Of a stretch of DNA of 64,000 bases, positions 53,440-62,536 are shown piece after piece. The notes beneath the pieces are model-generated. The model was not told the origin of the DNA, did no database searches, and worked only from the letters and a program-made list of their open reading frames with translations. Every line of letters begins with the position of its first letter. Within the stretch, counting starts at the first letter, position 1. The position numbers and the translations under genes were made by a program. The stretch comes from Anaerococcus murdochii (GTDB lineage Bacteria; Bacillota; Clostridia; Tissierellales; Peptoniphilaceae), in assembly GCF_019957155.1 (NCBI RefSeq), contig NZ_JAIPME010000002.1:2079001-2143000 (forward strand). Reading direction: 5' to 3'.

Positions 53440-53499
53440 AAAATTCCCCTTCTAATTTAATATATTATACTATAAGAAGTTAAATTTCCATAATCAAAA

Positions 53500-54205
53500 C
53501 TACCAGCTTAGCTGGTAGTTTGTGCAGCGCCTATAAGGCGCGAATACCGGCACGCCCCTATTGGGGCTCCGAATATTCCATCACATGCACCACTATCCCA
53601 ACTACTGCTGAAGCAGTTTTTTATTTGTTTTTATTTACTGACTCTCCCGTAAACGGGTCATGGTATTCTTTTATACTTATTTGGTCAGCATAATAATCTT
53701 CTTTTAATTGATTTTGTATATATTCTTTTATTTTCTTTTCATTTCTGCCTACAGTATCTACATAGTATCCTCTACACCAAAAATGTCTGTTTCCATATTT
53801 ATATTTTAAGTTGGCATGTCTATCGAATATTATCAGCGAACTTTTTCCTTTTAAATATCCCATTATTTGTGATATTGAATATTTTGGTGGTATTTCTACC
53901 AACATATGGACATGATCTGGGCATAACTCTGCTTCTATTATGTTTACTCCTTTTCTTGAACATAATTCTCGAAGTATGCTTCCTATATCTTTCCTTAGTT
54001 GTCTATATATTACTTGTCTTCTATATTTTGGCGCAAAAACTATATGATATTTGCATCTCCAGCTTGTATGTGATAAAGTATTTTTATCCATGATTACCTC
54101 CTTGTTTAATTGTGCATGTGACTATCACAATTATACTTTAAGGAGGTTTTCTTGGTGCTTGAAGCTAAAGCTAAATCCCTCCACCTGCATAGCAGGTGGT
54201 TTTTT
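53500..54205 (-). mobile_element. IS200/IS605-group insertion sequence (TnpA only)
   Basis: One Y1 transposase gene is flanked by subterminal hairpins rather than inverted repeats. On the tnpA 5' side CCACCTGC/GCAGGTGG is at 54180-54200. On the 3' side are GCCCC/GGGGC, GCGCC/GGCGC and ACCAGC/GCTGGT stems at 53501-53575. There is no tnpB. IS200 elements insert as single strands next to short target motifs. The ends are approximate. Confidence 0.8.
53621..54091 (-). CDS. tnpA: IS200-type Y1 (HUH) transposase TnpA
   Basis: The 156-residue protein has the opening SHTSWRCKYHIVFAPKYRRQ, the HUH pair PDHVHMLVEIPP and the nucleophilic tyrosine in the C-terminal helix (QNQLKEDYYADQ). The length is normal, so the enzyme looks active. 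ATG at 54091 follows AGGAGG. It sits between rpmF and plsX on the same strand. Confidence 0.95.
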   Translation of the reverse strand: MDKNTLSHTSWRCKYHIVFAPKYRRQVIYRQLRKDIGSILRELCSRKGVNIIEAELCPDHVHMLVEIPPKYSISQIMGYLKGKSSLIIFDRHANLKYKYGNRHFWCRGYYVDTVGRNEKKIKEYIQNQLKEDYYADQISIKEYHDPFTGESVNKNK

Positions 54206-54244
54206 GTTTCGCTCTCTTTCGTTCGCTCAACTCACTAAAGTGGA

Positions 54245-54277
54245 CAAAAAAAGAGTCTGTTGCTTGGCAACAAACTC
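54245..54277 (-). terminator. rpmF terminator
   Basis: Minus-strand GAGTTTGTTGC and GCAACAGACTC pair around a three-base loop, followed by seven T residues. It lies ten bases past the rpmF stop. Confidence 0.88.
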
Positions 54278-54286
54278 CTTTAATAA

Positions 54287-54466
54287 CTATTGTTCATCAA
54301 TTACTGCTACGCCTTTGTATTCCCCACAGGATGGGCAAACTCTGTGTGGTAATTTCATTTCGTGGCAATTTGGACACTCAACATAGTTTGATCTGTTCAA
54401 AGTATAAGCTGAGGCTCTTCTTTTATTTTTTCTTGTTTTTGATGTTCTTCTTTTTGGTACTGCCAT
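54287..54466 (-). CDS. rpmF: 50S ribosomal protein L32
   Basis: The 59-residue protein starts [18 protein letters not shown] and has four zinc-binding cysteines ([18 protein letters not shown]). The start at 54466 follows AGGAGGTG. It is normally co-transcribed with plsX; here the IS200-like element lies between them. It has its own strong promoter at 54506-54534. Confidence 0.95.
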   Translation of the reverse strand: MAVPKRRTSKTRKNKRRASAYTLNRSNYVECPNCHEMKLPHRVCPSCGEYKGVAVIDEQ

Positions 54467-54505
54467 CTTTGACACCTCCTCTTATCAGTTTTAGCAATCT
54501 TTAAT

Positions 54506-54534
54506 ATTATATAAGCAATTTTCTTTATTGTCAA
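54506..54534 (-). promoter_or_regulatory. rpmF promoter overlapping the ackA stop
   Basis: Minus-strand TTGACA (54529-54534), a 17-base spacer and TATAAT (54506-54511) are both consensus. The -35 box shares bases with the TGA stop of ackA. Confidence 0.85.
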
Positions 54535-55724
54535 GCTTCTACGAGAGATTTTGTATCACGAGCGATCATTAATTCTTCGTTTGTAGCTATAACCATGATT
54601 TTAACCTTAGAATCATCAGTAGAAACTACATGGCAACCACCGCGTACATTGTTCTTTTCTGGGTCGATTTTGATTCCAAATTGTTCGAAACCTTCCATGA
54701 TATCTTCTCTCATTGGAATAGAGTTTTCACCGATACCGCCTGTAAATACTATAGCATCGCATGAGCCAATTTCTGCCATGTATCCAGCAATATATCTCTT
54801 AACTCTTGTTACAAACATATCAAGGGCTGCTTGAGCTCTTTCGTTGCCTTCTTTTGCTGCACTTTCAAGGTCTCTAAAGTCGCTTGATACGCCAGAAACT
54901 CCTAGTACACCAGATTCTTTATTTAGAACATTTTCCATTTGATCTGGAGATAAGTTATCTTTTTTCATTATATAGGTTACAGCTGAAGGATCCATGTCAC
55001 CAGATCTTGTACCCATTACAAGGCCTTCAAGTGGAGTAAGTCCCATTGATGTATCATAAGATTTACCATTTTTAACTGCACATATAGATGAACCGTTACC
55101 TAGGTGGGCAGAAATTATATTTAAATCTTTTACATCCTTGCCAAGGGCTTCTGCTGTTTTATTAGTAATAAAGTTGTGGCTTGTTCCGTGGAAGCCGTAT
55201 TTTCTAATAGCGTCTTCTTCGTAGTATTTATAATCTATACCATATAGATAAGTTCTTTTTGGCATAGTTTGGTGGAAGGCTGTATCAAATACTGCTACGT
55301 TTTTAACATTTGGTAATAGTTTTTCGCACGCTTCTAGACCCATAAGGTTGGCTGGATTGTGTAGTGGAGCAAATTTTTGATATTCTACTATAGCTTCTCT
55401 TACTTCTTTGTCTATAAGAGCTGATTTTGTTATCTTTTCTCCACCGTGGACAACCCTATGTCCTACAGCATCAATTTCTTCAAGGCTTGCTATTACACCG
55501 TTGTCTTTGTCAACTAGGGCATCAAAAACATGTGAAACCGCTTCTGTATGGTCTTTCATATTTTCTTCTATTATATATTTATCATCACCCTTTTCTTGGA
55601 TAAGTTTTGAGCCTTCAATGCCGATTCTTTCAACAAGACCCTTTACCATTACTTCTTCATTATCCATATCAAACAATTGATATTTAAGTGATGATGAACC
55701 ACAGTTAATTACTAATACTTTCAT
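54531..55724 (-). CDS. ackA: Acetate kinase
   Basis: The 397-residue protein has VINCGSSSLKYQLFD, GHRVVHGGEK, VFDTAFHQTMP and the ATP-binding VFTGGIGENS. It makes ATP and acetate from acetyl phosphate, an energy step in fermentation. The start at 55724 follows GGAGGAAAA. No pta gene is adjacent. Confidence 0.96.
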   Translation of the reverse strand: MKVLVINCGSSSLKYQLFDMDNEEVMVKGLVERIGIEGSKLIQEKGDDKYIIEENMKDHTEAVSHVFDALVDKDNGVIASLEEIDAVGHRVVHGGEKITKSALIDKEVREAIVEYQKFAPLHNPANLMGLEACEKLLPNVKNVAVFDTAFHQTMPKRTYLYGIDYKYYEEDAIRKYGFHGTSHNFITNKTAEALGKDVKDLNIISAHLGNGSSICAVKNGKSYDTSMGLTPLEGLVMGTRSGDMDPSAVTYIMKKDNLSPDQMENVLNKESGVLGVSGVSSDFRDLESAAKEGNERAQAALDMFVTRVKRYIAGYMAEIGSCDAIVFTGGIGENSIPMREDIMEGFEQFGIKIDPEKNNVRGGCHVVSTDDSKVKIMVIATNEELMIARDTKSLVEA

Positions 55725-55788
55725 TTTTCCTCCAATTTATTTTCTAAATTTCTATAATCATTATACCGTAAATGTTTTTTTGGCAATC

Positions 55789-56190
55789 TTAATAAATCTT
55801 CTTATAAAGGATTTTAAGCTCCTTTTTTTCATCTTCTTTATATTTTAAAATAGCCTGGCTAATTGAGCCTTGATATTTGGCTGTTATAGATAAAACTTTT
55901 GCATTTTTTTCTTCATTAAGCTCTATTTTTGAATCTCCTCTGTCTATTTTAAAGTCTGACTTGTGTTCAAATGCCTTTATTATCTTATTATCATTTAGAT
56001 TAGTCTTTACATGCCCTTCTTCTATTAGGATGTTTAATAAGGATTCCGCCTCATACATGGCAATTTTTTTGTTATAAAGAGCCTGGCTGGTATCAAAATT
56101 TGTTTCATTTTCCTTGTAGATAAAGGTAATTGTAAGTCCAAAAAGTAAGAGAATTAGCAAAACATAGATACTTATAAAGGCCTTTTTCAT
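55789..56190 (-). CDS. Minor pilin-like / PilX-type membrane protein
   Basis: This 133-residue protein has one N-terminal hydrophobic segment (FISIYVLLILLLFGLTITFIY) and an external domain. It lacks the G/FSLIE processing motif but keeps a type IV-like start (MKKAFI). Its position as the last gene of the pilin series, overlapping the previous gene by four bases, fits a PilX or ComGG-like minor component. The family call is by context. Confidence 0.55.
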   Translation of the reverse strand: MKKAFISIYVLLILLLFGLTITFIYKENETNFDTSQALYNKKIAMYEAESLLNILIEEGHVKTNLNDNKIIKAFEHKSDFKIDRGDSKIELNEEKNAKVLSITAKYQGSISQAILKYKEDEKKELKILYKKIY

Positions 56191-56660
56191 AATTTTTTGT
56201 CTCCTACATAGATTGCCGTCTCAAAATTATACTTGTCATTTTTGCTAGATAATTCTATCTTTATTAATTTGCTAGCTTCATCATAATCAAGCTTAATCTC
56301 TCCACATTCACTTATTCTATTTGCCTTTCCATAGCTATCTTTTGCTACATCTGACCTATGGATATAAAGAAAACCGTTTTTAGAGTAAAAATAAAAACTC
56401 GTTTCTTTATTAAGATCATTATAAATATATCCAGTAAAATTTGAATCTCCATGATTTTCTTTTTTAATCTCATGGCTCATCCTTATAGTTGTATCTATGA
56501 AAGCCAAGCCTGTATAGGCTTCCTTGTATTCTTTTTCATCCGAATAAGACCTATTTAAAGTGTTAATATTAAGTGAAAACAAATTTGATAAAACAAGGAC
56601 CAAAAAAGAAATTATAGCAAGGCTTATGATAAGTTCTATTAAGCTAAATCCCTTCTTCAT
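56187..56660 (-). CDS. Type IV prepilin-like protein (PilW-like)
   Basis: At 157 residues it starts MKKGFSLIELIISLAIISFL, a class III leader with cut after Gly and Glu at +5, followed by a mainly beta-strand domain. The start at 56660 overlaps the stop region of the preceding prepilin gene. It probably assembles as a minor pilin. Confidence 0.8.
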   Translation of the reverse strand: MKKGFSLIELIISLAIISFLVLVLSNLFSLNINTLNRSYSDEKEYKEAYTGLAFIDTTIRMSHEIKKENHGDSNFTGYIYNDLNKETSFYFYSKNGFLYIHRSDVAKDSYGKANRISECGEIKLDYDEASKLIKIELSSKNDKYNFETAIYVGDKKL

Positions 56661-56988
56661 TATAGGCCTCAATCAATTCAAAACTCATGTCTCCAAAACT
56701 CGCCCTAATCTTTTTATAAGTCTTATCAAGGCCTGTGTTTTTGTATTTTTCTATGCTTATATTTATATTTTTCCCATTTATTTCTTCTATATAATTACCA
56801 ATTTTTTTATTCCTACTTGTTTCTATTGCCTCTTGCAAAACAAAAGAAGTATCAGCTGTATCTTTGGCTTTCCTTGAAAGGCCAAGATTTGTCCCTAGTG
56901 AAGGCAGTAAAAATAGGCCTATCATACTTAAAAGTAGGATAGCAAAAAGCACTTCTATTAAAGAAAAGGCCTTACTTGTTTTTTTCAC
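56644..56988 (-). CDS. Type IV prepilin-like protein (PilV-like)
   Basis: The 114-residue protein has the leader KAFSLIEVLFAILLLSMIGL, in which Ala replaces Gly before the cleavage site, an accepted variant. A short external domain with many charged residues follows. It overlaps both flanking prepilin genes, indicating coupled translation of a minor-pilin set. Confidence 0.75.
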   Translation of the reverse strand: MKKTSKAFSLIEVLFAILLLSMIGLFLLPSLGTNLGLSRKAKDTADTSFVLQEAIETSRNKKIGNYIEEINGKNINISIEKYKNTGLDKTYKKIRASFGDMSFELIEAYNEEGI

Positions 56989-57397
56989 TTAGGTAACCTC
57001 CTATAGGTTCGATGGTAAAATTCCATCTGATATTAGGATCTTTTCTAGAAACAAAATCTAAATTATATCCTTCCTTATTTTTTTTTGAGCTAACATAAGA
57101 ATTTTGAGCAAAGGTGATCGTTTCTGTATTTAAGTGCTTTATGTATTTCAAATCTCTAGTTTTTTCCTTATAACCACTTAATATGTATCCAGAATCAGTA
57201 AATTTTATAAAGTTTATAGTCCCTGATGATAGTGATAAATCTCTCAAGTAAGAATAATCATCAACAAAGGTCTGTATTTCATTTTTTGCACCAATCTTAT
57301 CAATTATCGAAAACTTTAAAGTTAAAACTCCAAAGCTAATACTAATTATTGTTAAAACCACAATTAATTCTATTAGAGTAAATCCACGTCTTTTCAT
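56972..57397 (-). CDS. Type IV prepilin-like protein (GspH/FimT-like)
   Basis: The 141-residue protein has the leader [20 protein letters not shown], a GspH-type opening. An external domain with FIKFTDSGYILSGYKEKT follows. It overlaps the prepilin peptidase gene by four bases. Probably a minor pilin starting pilus assembly. Confidence 0.8.
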   Translation of the reverse strand: MKRRGFTLIELIVVLTIISISFGVLTLKFSIIDKIGAKNEIQTFVDDYSYLRDLSLSSGTINFIKFTDSGYILSGYKEKTRDLKYIKHLNTETITFAQNSYVSSKKNKEGYNLDFVSRKDPNIRWNFTIEPIGGYLSEKNK

Positions 57398-58128
57398 AGG
57401 TAGTCCTTAAAAAATAAAACAAGTAAAAATCCGATTGAAATAGCTGGACAAAGAGCTATAGCCCCCTTCAAGGATCTCTGCCTGATGGCTTTTATAATCG
57501 CAAAGCCTGCTCCAACCCAAATTGAAAATAGGATAAAACATGGGATTAGTGAATTTTCTAAAAAACAAAATAAGCCCAAGTAAAAAAATAAATCCCCATC
57601 ACCTAGTCCGCCCTTGGAAACCCATCTAATGAGCAAAAATCCTAGGCTGAAAATAATACTATAGGCTAAAAATTTTAGGTTAACAGATAAGAATATCAAC
57701 CTATAAATGAAAGCCAAAATCAAAAGCACTTTTAGGTCCCTATCGTATATTTCCATGTATTTGTAATCTGTAAATGAAATTAAAAGACAAAGACTTAGGC
57801 CGAGTGCGATAAAAATCCCCTCAAAAAATCCATAATAAAAAAAGGCAAAAACAAAGCCGAGGCCTCCTAAAATTTCTAGTAAGACCTTGTCTATAGAAAT
57901 TTTTTCCCCACAGCACCTAGTCCTTCCCCTTAATAAAATAAAGGAAAAAACTGGAAGTAAGTCTCTTTTTAAAATTCTTTTTCCGCAATAGTCGCAAAAA
58001 GAAGGCGGGGAAAGGATTGATATTCCTTCTTCTCGCCTATAAACCAAGGCTCCTATAAAAGATCCAATAGAAGCTCCTAGCATGAATATTAAGAAAATTA
58101 TTATAATTATTTCTAATTTGATTTCCAT
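57394..58128 (-). CDS. pilD: Prepilin peptidase (A24, PilD)
   Basis: The 244-residue membrane protein has the N-terminal domain with GSFIGALVYR and two cysteine pairs (CDYCGK and RTRCCGE), followed by the aspartic protease residues in FTDYKYMEIYD and GGLGDGDLFFYLGLF. It cleaves and methylates prepilins. It lies within the pilin gene series, so it should process all five neighbours. Confidence 0.9.
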   Translation of the reverse strand: MEIKLEIIIIIFLIFMLGASIGSFIGALVYRREEGISILSPPSFCDYCGKRILKRDLLPVFSFILLRGRTRCCGEKISIDKVLLEILGGLGFVFAFFYYGFFEGIFIALGLSLCLLISFTDYKYMEIYDRDLKVLLILAFIYRLIFLSVNLKFLAYSIIFSLGFLLIRWVSKGGLGDGDLFFYLGLFCFLENSLIPCFILFSIWVGAGFAIIKAIRQRSLKGAIALCPAISIGFLLVLFFKDYL

Positions 58129-58169
58129 TTGTACTATTTTGATTTAATAAGATTTTACTTATTTAAAAC

Positions 58170-58535
58170 CTAATCAAAGGCCTCTTCATCTGGTGTTACT
58201 GTCAATTCTTTAGTTAAATGTTTATAGATGACATTATATGATGATTTATCAGTTGTCTTTAATTCTTTTGGAACATCAGGCCATTTTTCAACATAATCTA
58301 TGTGACTTTTGCTACTTTTTGCAGTATTATCAGGCCAATTAAAATCCTCATCCTTTTCTAGAATCTTCATCCTAGCTGCAGACTTCAACATCTGAACATT
58401 TGCCTTATGGGCTGTAACTGCAGCATTTAATCTTGAAACATTATATTTTGGTATAGCAATAGCCGCCAAAATTCCTAAGATGGCTATTACAATTATTAAT
58501 TCAATTAAGGTAAATCCTTGTCTTTTTTTCTTCAT
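58170..58535 (-). CDS. Major type IV pilin-like protein
   Basis: The 121-residue protein starts [20 protein letters not shown] with Gly before the cleavage site and Glu at +5, followed by [13 protein letters not shown] compact external domain comes next, with no cysteines. It follows pilC by two bases and precedes pilD. The best match to a major pilin in the set. Confidence 0.85.
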   Translation of the reverse strand: MKKKRQGFTLIELIIVIAILGILAAIAIPKYNVSRLNAAVTAHKANVQMLKSAARMKILEKDEDFNWPDNTAKSSKSHIDYVEKWPDVPKELKTTDKSSYNVIYKHLTKELTVTPDEEAFD

Positions 58536-58537
58536 CT

Positions 58538-59638
58538 TTACACTCCACTTAATCCATTTATAGAATCGAACATCGGTATAGAAACAGAAAACACAACAAA
58601 AGCTACGAGTAGACCCATTATTATGATCAAAACTGGTTCAGCAAGGCTGGTTAGCCTTTTAATCTTAAATATGTATTCATTAGCAAAATATTCGTTGGCT
58701 TTTTTCATTGTGACATCAAGCTTTGAGGTCTCTTCCCCAATTTCAACCATAGAAATTAACAAAGGTGAGAAAACTCCCGCATTCTTAAAAGCCTCACTTA
58801 GGCTCACTCCCTTATTCACTTCATTTTTAATTCCAAGCAGACATTCCTTTACATAAGTATTTTTAAAGGAATCTGCCAGTATATCAAAGGAATAGATAGT
58901 TTCTATATCCCCTCTTTTTAGGATATAATAAATTGATGTCAATTGGTATTCGACTCTTAACCTATTGATTTCCCAAAATGGTCCCTTGGTAAAAATAAAT
59001 TTATCAATCATTACCCTTCTTTTATAATTTGTCCTTAATAGTAAATAAACCAAGACAAATAAGGTAATAAAAAGGAAAATCACTAGGTGGTATTCAGCAA
59101 AAAAGTTCGATATGGCTAGCATTATCCTTGTAGGAAGGGGCAAGACCATGTCAGAACTTTTAAAAATTTCAATAAAACTTGGCATGACAAATTTAATGAT
59201 TGCAATAATAACTAGGATACTTACAATGAGTACTAAGATTGGGTAGGTCATGGCTTGCTTAACTGTGGATTTATTTTTACTTTCTTCAAAAATAAAATCT
59301 GACAAATCCTTTAAAATTTTTCCCAAAGAACCTGTATTTATCCCAGTTCTAATAAAGGCAAGGACTAGGGGTGAAAAATAATCTTTTGCTTGATAAAAAG
59401 CCTCATAGGTCTCAAGTCCCCTATCAAGGCCATCTTTTATTAGCCTTACTGCTCTACCAACCCTCTTATCTGGTCTCTGCCTTAGGATAATATTTAAGCT
59501 ATCATATAAACTTATGCCTGAATTTAAAAGCAAGGATAGCTCGCTTAGAAACAAGGACATAGTCCTAGAATCTATCTTCTTAGGTCCTATGTCCTTATTT
59601 AAAATACTTACTATCCTGTTAAGATTTTCCCTATTCAA
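58538..59638 (-). CDS. pilC: Type IV pilus inner-membrane platform protein PilC
   Basis: The 366-residue protein has two T2SSF domains, each with membrane segments ([19 protein letters not shown] and [18 protein letters not shown]), and the final [21 protein letters not shown]. It anchors pilus assembly. There is no PilB or PilT ATPase in the window, so those are encoded elsewhere. It starts directly after frr, with no gap. Confidence 0.88.
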   Translation of the reverse strand: MNRENLNRIVSILNKDIGPKKIDSRTMSLFLSELSLLLNSGISLYDSLNIILRQRPDKRVGRAVRLIKDGLDRGLETYEAFYQAKDYFSPLVLAFIRTGINTGSLGKILKDLSDFIFEESKNKSTVKQAMTYPILVLIVSILVIIAIIKFVMPSFIEIFKSSDMVLPLPTRIMLAISNFFAEYHLVIFLFITLFVLVYLLLRTNYKRRVMIDKFIFTKGPFWEINRLRVEYQLTSIYYILKRGDIETIYSFDILADSFKNTYVKECLLGIKNEVNKGVSLSEAFKNAGVFSPLLISMVEIGEETSKLDVTMKKANEYFANEYIFKIKRLTSLAEPVLIIIMGLLVAFVVFSVSIPMFDSINGLSGV

Positions 59639-60199
59639 TTAAACATTCATTAATTCTTTGTTCTTTTTCTCAGCTAATTCTTCGATAGTTTTAATGAATT
59701 TATCGGTGATTTTTTGGATTTCATCTTCAAGTGTGTATCTATCGTCTTCTGTAACATCACCTGATTTTTCAGATTTTTTAACCTCATCCATAGAATCACG
59801 TCTTACATTTCTTACTACTATTTTTGCATCTTCTGCATAGGTGTTTACTTCTTTGGTGTATTCTTTTCTTCTTTCTTCTGTTAGGGCAGGGAAAGGAAGT
59901 CTTATGATTTCACCGTCGTTACCTGGAGTGATACCTATATTTGACTTAAGAATCGCTTTTTCAATTGGTCCAATATTATTTTTATCCCATGGCTTGATTA
60001 CAAGTAGTCTTGCTTCTGGGATTGATATTGTAGCAGCTTGGTTGATTGGTGTTTCTGTTCCATAATAAGAGAAAGTTATACCATCAAGGATTGCTTCTGT
60101 TGCTCTGCCAGCCTTGATTGTAGATATTCTTCTTTCAAAAGAATCTACAGCTTTTTTCATTCCATCATTTGCGTCTTTTTTTATTTGTTCGTATAGCAT
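59639..60199 (-). CDS. frr: Ribosome-recycling factor
   Basis: The 186-residue protein has FERRISTIKAGRATEAILD, INQAATISIPEARLLVI and LPFPALTEERRKEY. It dissociates ribosomes after termination. It lies next to pyrH and immediately upstream of pilC, so pilus genes may be co-transcribed with it. Confidence 0.95.
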   Translation of the reverse strand: MLYEQIKKDANDGMKKAVDSFERRISTIKAGRATEAILDGITFSYYGTETPINQAATISIPEARLLVIKPWDKNNIGPIEKAILKSNIGITPGNDGEIIRLPFPALTEERRKEYTKEVNTYAEDAKIVVRNVRRDSMDEVKKSEKSGDVTEDDRYTLEDEIQKITDKFIKTIEELAEKKNKELMNV

Positions 60200-60200
60200 T

Positions 60201-60914
60201 TTAAAAACTCTCCTTTACTCTTGTTCCAAGATTCTCATCTTCAAATACTCTTACCATATTTGCCGGATCATCAATTCCAAAAACAATTAATGGCATGTTG
60301 TTATCCATACAGAGTGAGGTTGCTGTTGTATCCATTATCTTTAATTCTCTTTGAAGGATTTCCTTATAGGTTAGCTTGTCAAATTTTTTGGCATCTGGGT
60401 AAACATTTGGGTCCTTATCATAGATACCATCTGTGCCGGTCTTGCCTAGCAAAATTACATCAGCACCAATTTCTAGAGCCCTAAGACTTGCTGTAGTATC
60501 AGTTGAAAAATATGGAAGACCTGTTCCTGCTGAAAATATGACAACTCTGCCCTTTTCAAGGTGCCTTACAGCCCTACGTCTAATATATGGCTCTGCAACT
60601 TCCTTCATAGAAATAGCTGTCATAAGCCTTGTATCAAGGCCGATTTCTTCAAGAGTGCCTTGGACTCTTAGACCATTCATAACTGTTCCTAGCATACCGA
60701 TATTATCAGAGCTTGCCCTATCTATGGTAGTGCCTGACCTTCCTCTCCAGAAGTTTCCTCCACCAACAACTATGGCGACTTCAATCCCTTTTTCTGTAAG
60801 GATTTTGATATTTTCGCATATTTTACTAATCATCTCATCGTCAAATCCAAATCCAGTCTTACCGGAAAGGGCTTCGCCGCTTAGTTTTAATATAATTCTT
60901 TTTGTATCCTGCAA
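60201..60914 (-). CDS. pyrH: Uridylate kinase
   Basis: The 237-residue amino-acid-kinase-fold protein has [28 protein letters not shown] and [13 protein letters not shown]. It phosphorylates UMP. A TTG start at 60914 follows AGGAGG. It is paired with frr, as in most bacteria. tsf and rpsB, the usual upstream genes, are not visible; a MATE gene is there instead. Confidence 0.95.
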   Translation of the reverse strand: MQDTKRIILKLSGEALSGKTGFGFDDEMISKICENIKILTEKGIEVAIVVGGGNFWRGRSGTTIDRASSDNIGMLGTVMNGLRVQGTLEEIGLDTRLMTAISMKEVAEPYIRRRAVRHLEKGRVVIFSAGTGLPYFSTDTTASLRALEIGADVILLGKTGTDGIYDKDPNVYPDAKKFDKLTYKEILQRELKIMDTTATSLCMDNNMPLIVFGIDDPANMVRVFEDENLGTRVKESF

Positions 60915-60937
60915 AATATTCCTCCTACTTATTATTA

Positions 60938-60967
60938 ATTATAACCTATAAATGATAACATTTGCAA
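60938..60967 (-). promoter_or_regulatory. pyrH-frr promoter
   Basis: Minus-strand TTGCAA (60962-60967), an 18-base spacer and TATAAT (60938-60943) lie 24 bases before the pyrH start. It would serve pyrH, frr and perhaps the pilus genes. Confidence 0.6.
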
Positions 60968-61002
60968 GTCTTTATATTTTTATCTTTTTTGAATCCAAAA
61001 AG

Positions 61003-62391
61003 TTAAAATGACCCATTCATCCAATTGCCTCTGAGGTAAATAATATGGGCAATAATGCTAATCATTACATTAGAAATAGACATAGCAAGCCAAATTCCTG
61101 TAGCGGCCAAGTCTGTAAAATATTTAAAGAAAAATAATAGAGGAATTCTTATTACCCAAAGCCTTAATACATCAATAAACATTGAGTATTTGGCATTGCC
61201 TGATCCTTGGAAAAGTCCCTGGTAGATGAAAAACATATTTAACATCACAAGGGTAATTAAGGTATAAGCCATATAGGTGTCAGCTTCCTTCATTAGAGTT
61301 GAATCAAGTGGTGCGTCTATGAAAAATCTTAGGATTTGGAACCTGTAGATATAACTAATTATAGCGATTATAATTGACATAATAACTACTATAATAGATG
61401 CTTTCTTGAAGGTTTCCTTGACTCTTTTTATATTGCCAGAGCCTATATTTTGGCCAATAATACTTGTAATTGCTGATCCTATCCCTCCTGGAGGAATATT
61501 TAGTAGGCCAGAAATCCTGTTAACCATACCATAGGCCGCAACTGTGTCTGTGCCGTAAGATTGGATAAAGGAGTTTAGGATAATAAAACCTGCAGCTGTT
61601 CCCATTTGTCCAATGACTGCTGGTGTAGCTATGGTATAGATTTTCTTAACAACTTGCTTTTCCCATTTGATATAAAACAGGGATTCATAATTTAATTTAA
61701 TTAGGTCCTTGTTTGTCCTAAGGTGTATAAAACCAAATAGACACATCAAGGTCTGGGTCAAAACTGTTGCTATAGCTGCTCCCTTTACCCCAAGTCCTAG
61801 GCCTGTAAACCCAAAAATAGGGATAGTATCAAAGATAAAAAATGGATTTAAAACCATATTTAAAATTACACAAGTTGTGCTGATTATAGTTGGAATTGAG
61901 TTTTTTCCTTGGGCTTGAAAAATTGCCGCATAAATAAAATACAAAAATATAAAGGGGATCCCAAAATAAGAATATTTCAAATATTCCACAGAAAATATAT
62001 GTAAATCTCCAGTCGCTCCCATCATGGTCACAATAGCTTCGGCTGTAAAATATCCCACAACCATAAAAATTAATGAAAAATAAAGTGAGATATTTATAAT
62101 TGTGTCATTGTATTTTTGGGCAAGCTTTACATTATCCATGCCAATTAACTGGGAAATTAAGGAAATCGCCGCTATTGATAGGCCTATACCTATGGAATTA
62201 AACAAAAAAATAACAGGCCAAGTAAAGGAAGTTGCTGCAAACTCTGCAGTTCCTAGCTTACCAAGCCAGAAGGCATCAGCTAATGAATATAATTGCTGGA
62301 TAAAGTTATTTAATATAATTGGAATGGAAATTACAGCTATTGCCCTGTAAATATTTCCATTTAAAATCAATTCTCTTCGGTCTTTTTTCAT
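61003..62391 (-). CDS. MATE-family efflux transporter
   Basis: The 462-residue protein has 12 membrane segments and a MATE-like opening (IPIILNNFIQQLYSLADAFW, then LGKLGTAEFAA). It belongs to a different branch from the pump at 9434 (shorter similarity, other loops). The start at 62391 follows AAGGAGCAG. It stands alone between pyrH and thiD and is probably a Na+- or H+-coupled drug exporter. Confidence 0.88.
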   Translation of the reverse strand: MKKDRRELILNGNIYRAIAVISIPIILNNFIQQLYSLADAFWLGKLGTAEFAATSFTWPVIFLFNSIGIGLSIAAISLISQLIGMDNVKLAQKYNDTIINISLYFSLIFMVVGYFTAEAIVTMMGATGDLHIFSVEYLKYSYFGIPFIFLYFIYAAIFQAQGKNSIPTIISTTCVILNMVLNPFFIFDTIPIFGFTGLGLGVKGAAIATVLTQTLMCLFGFIHLRTNKDLIKLNYESLFYIKWEKQVVKKIYTIATPAVIGQMGTAAGFIILNSFIQSYGTDTVAAYGMVNRISGLLNIPPGGIGSAITSIIGQNIGSGNIKRVKETFKKASIIVVIMSIIIAIISYIYRFQILRFFIDAPLDSTLMKEADTYMAYTLITLVMLNMFFIYQGLFQGSGNAKYSMFIDVLRLWVIRIPLLFFFKYFTDLAATGIWLAMSISNVMISIIAHIIYLRGNWMNGSF

Positions 62392-62499
62392 ATCTGCTCC
62401 TTGCAAAATCTTATGAATATTCTACCATAGTTAGGATTAAAAATATAGATAGTTATGATTACTATTTTATTTTGCTCTCTATTTTTCTCAAAATAAAAA

Positions 62500-62526
62500 C
62501 TAGCAAGTTTTTTAATATCTTGCTAG
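62500..62526 (-). terminator. thiD terminator
   Basis: Minus-strand CTAGCAAG and CTTGCTAG pair around an 11-base loop, followed by TTTTTATTTT. It lies just past the thiD stop. Confidence 0.8.
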
Positions 62527-62536
62527 CTTATTTTTA

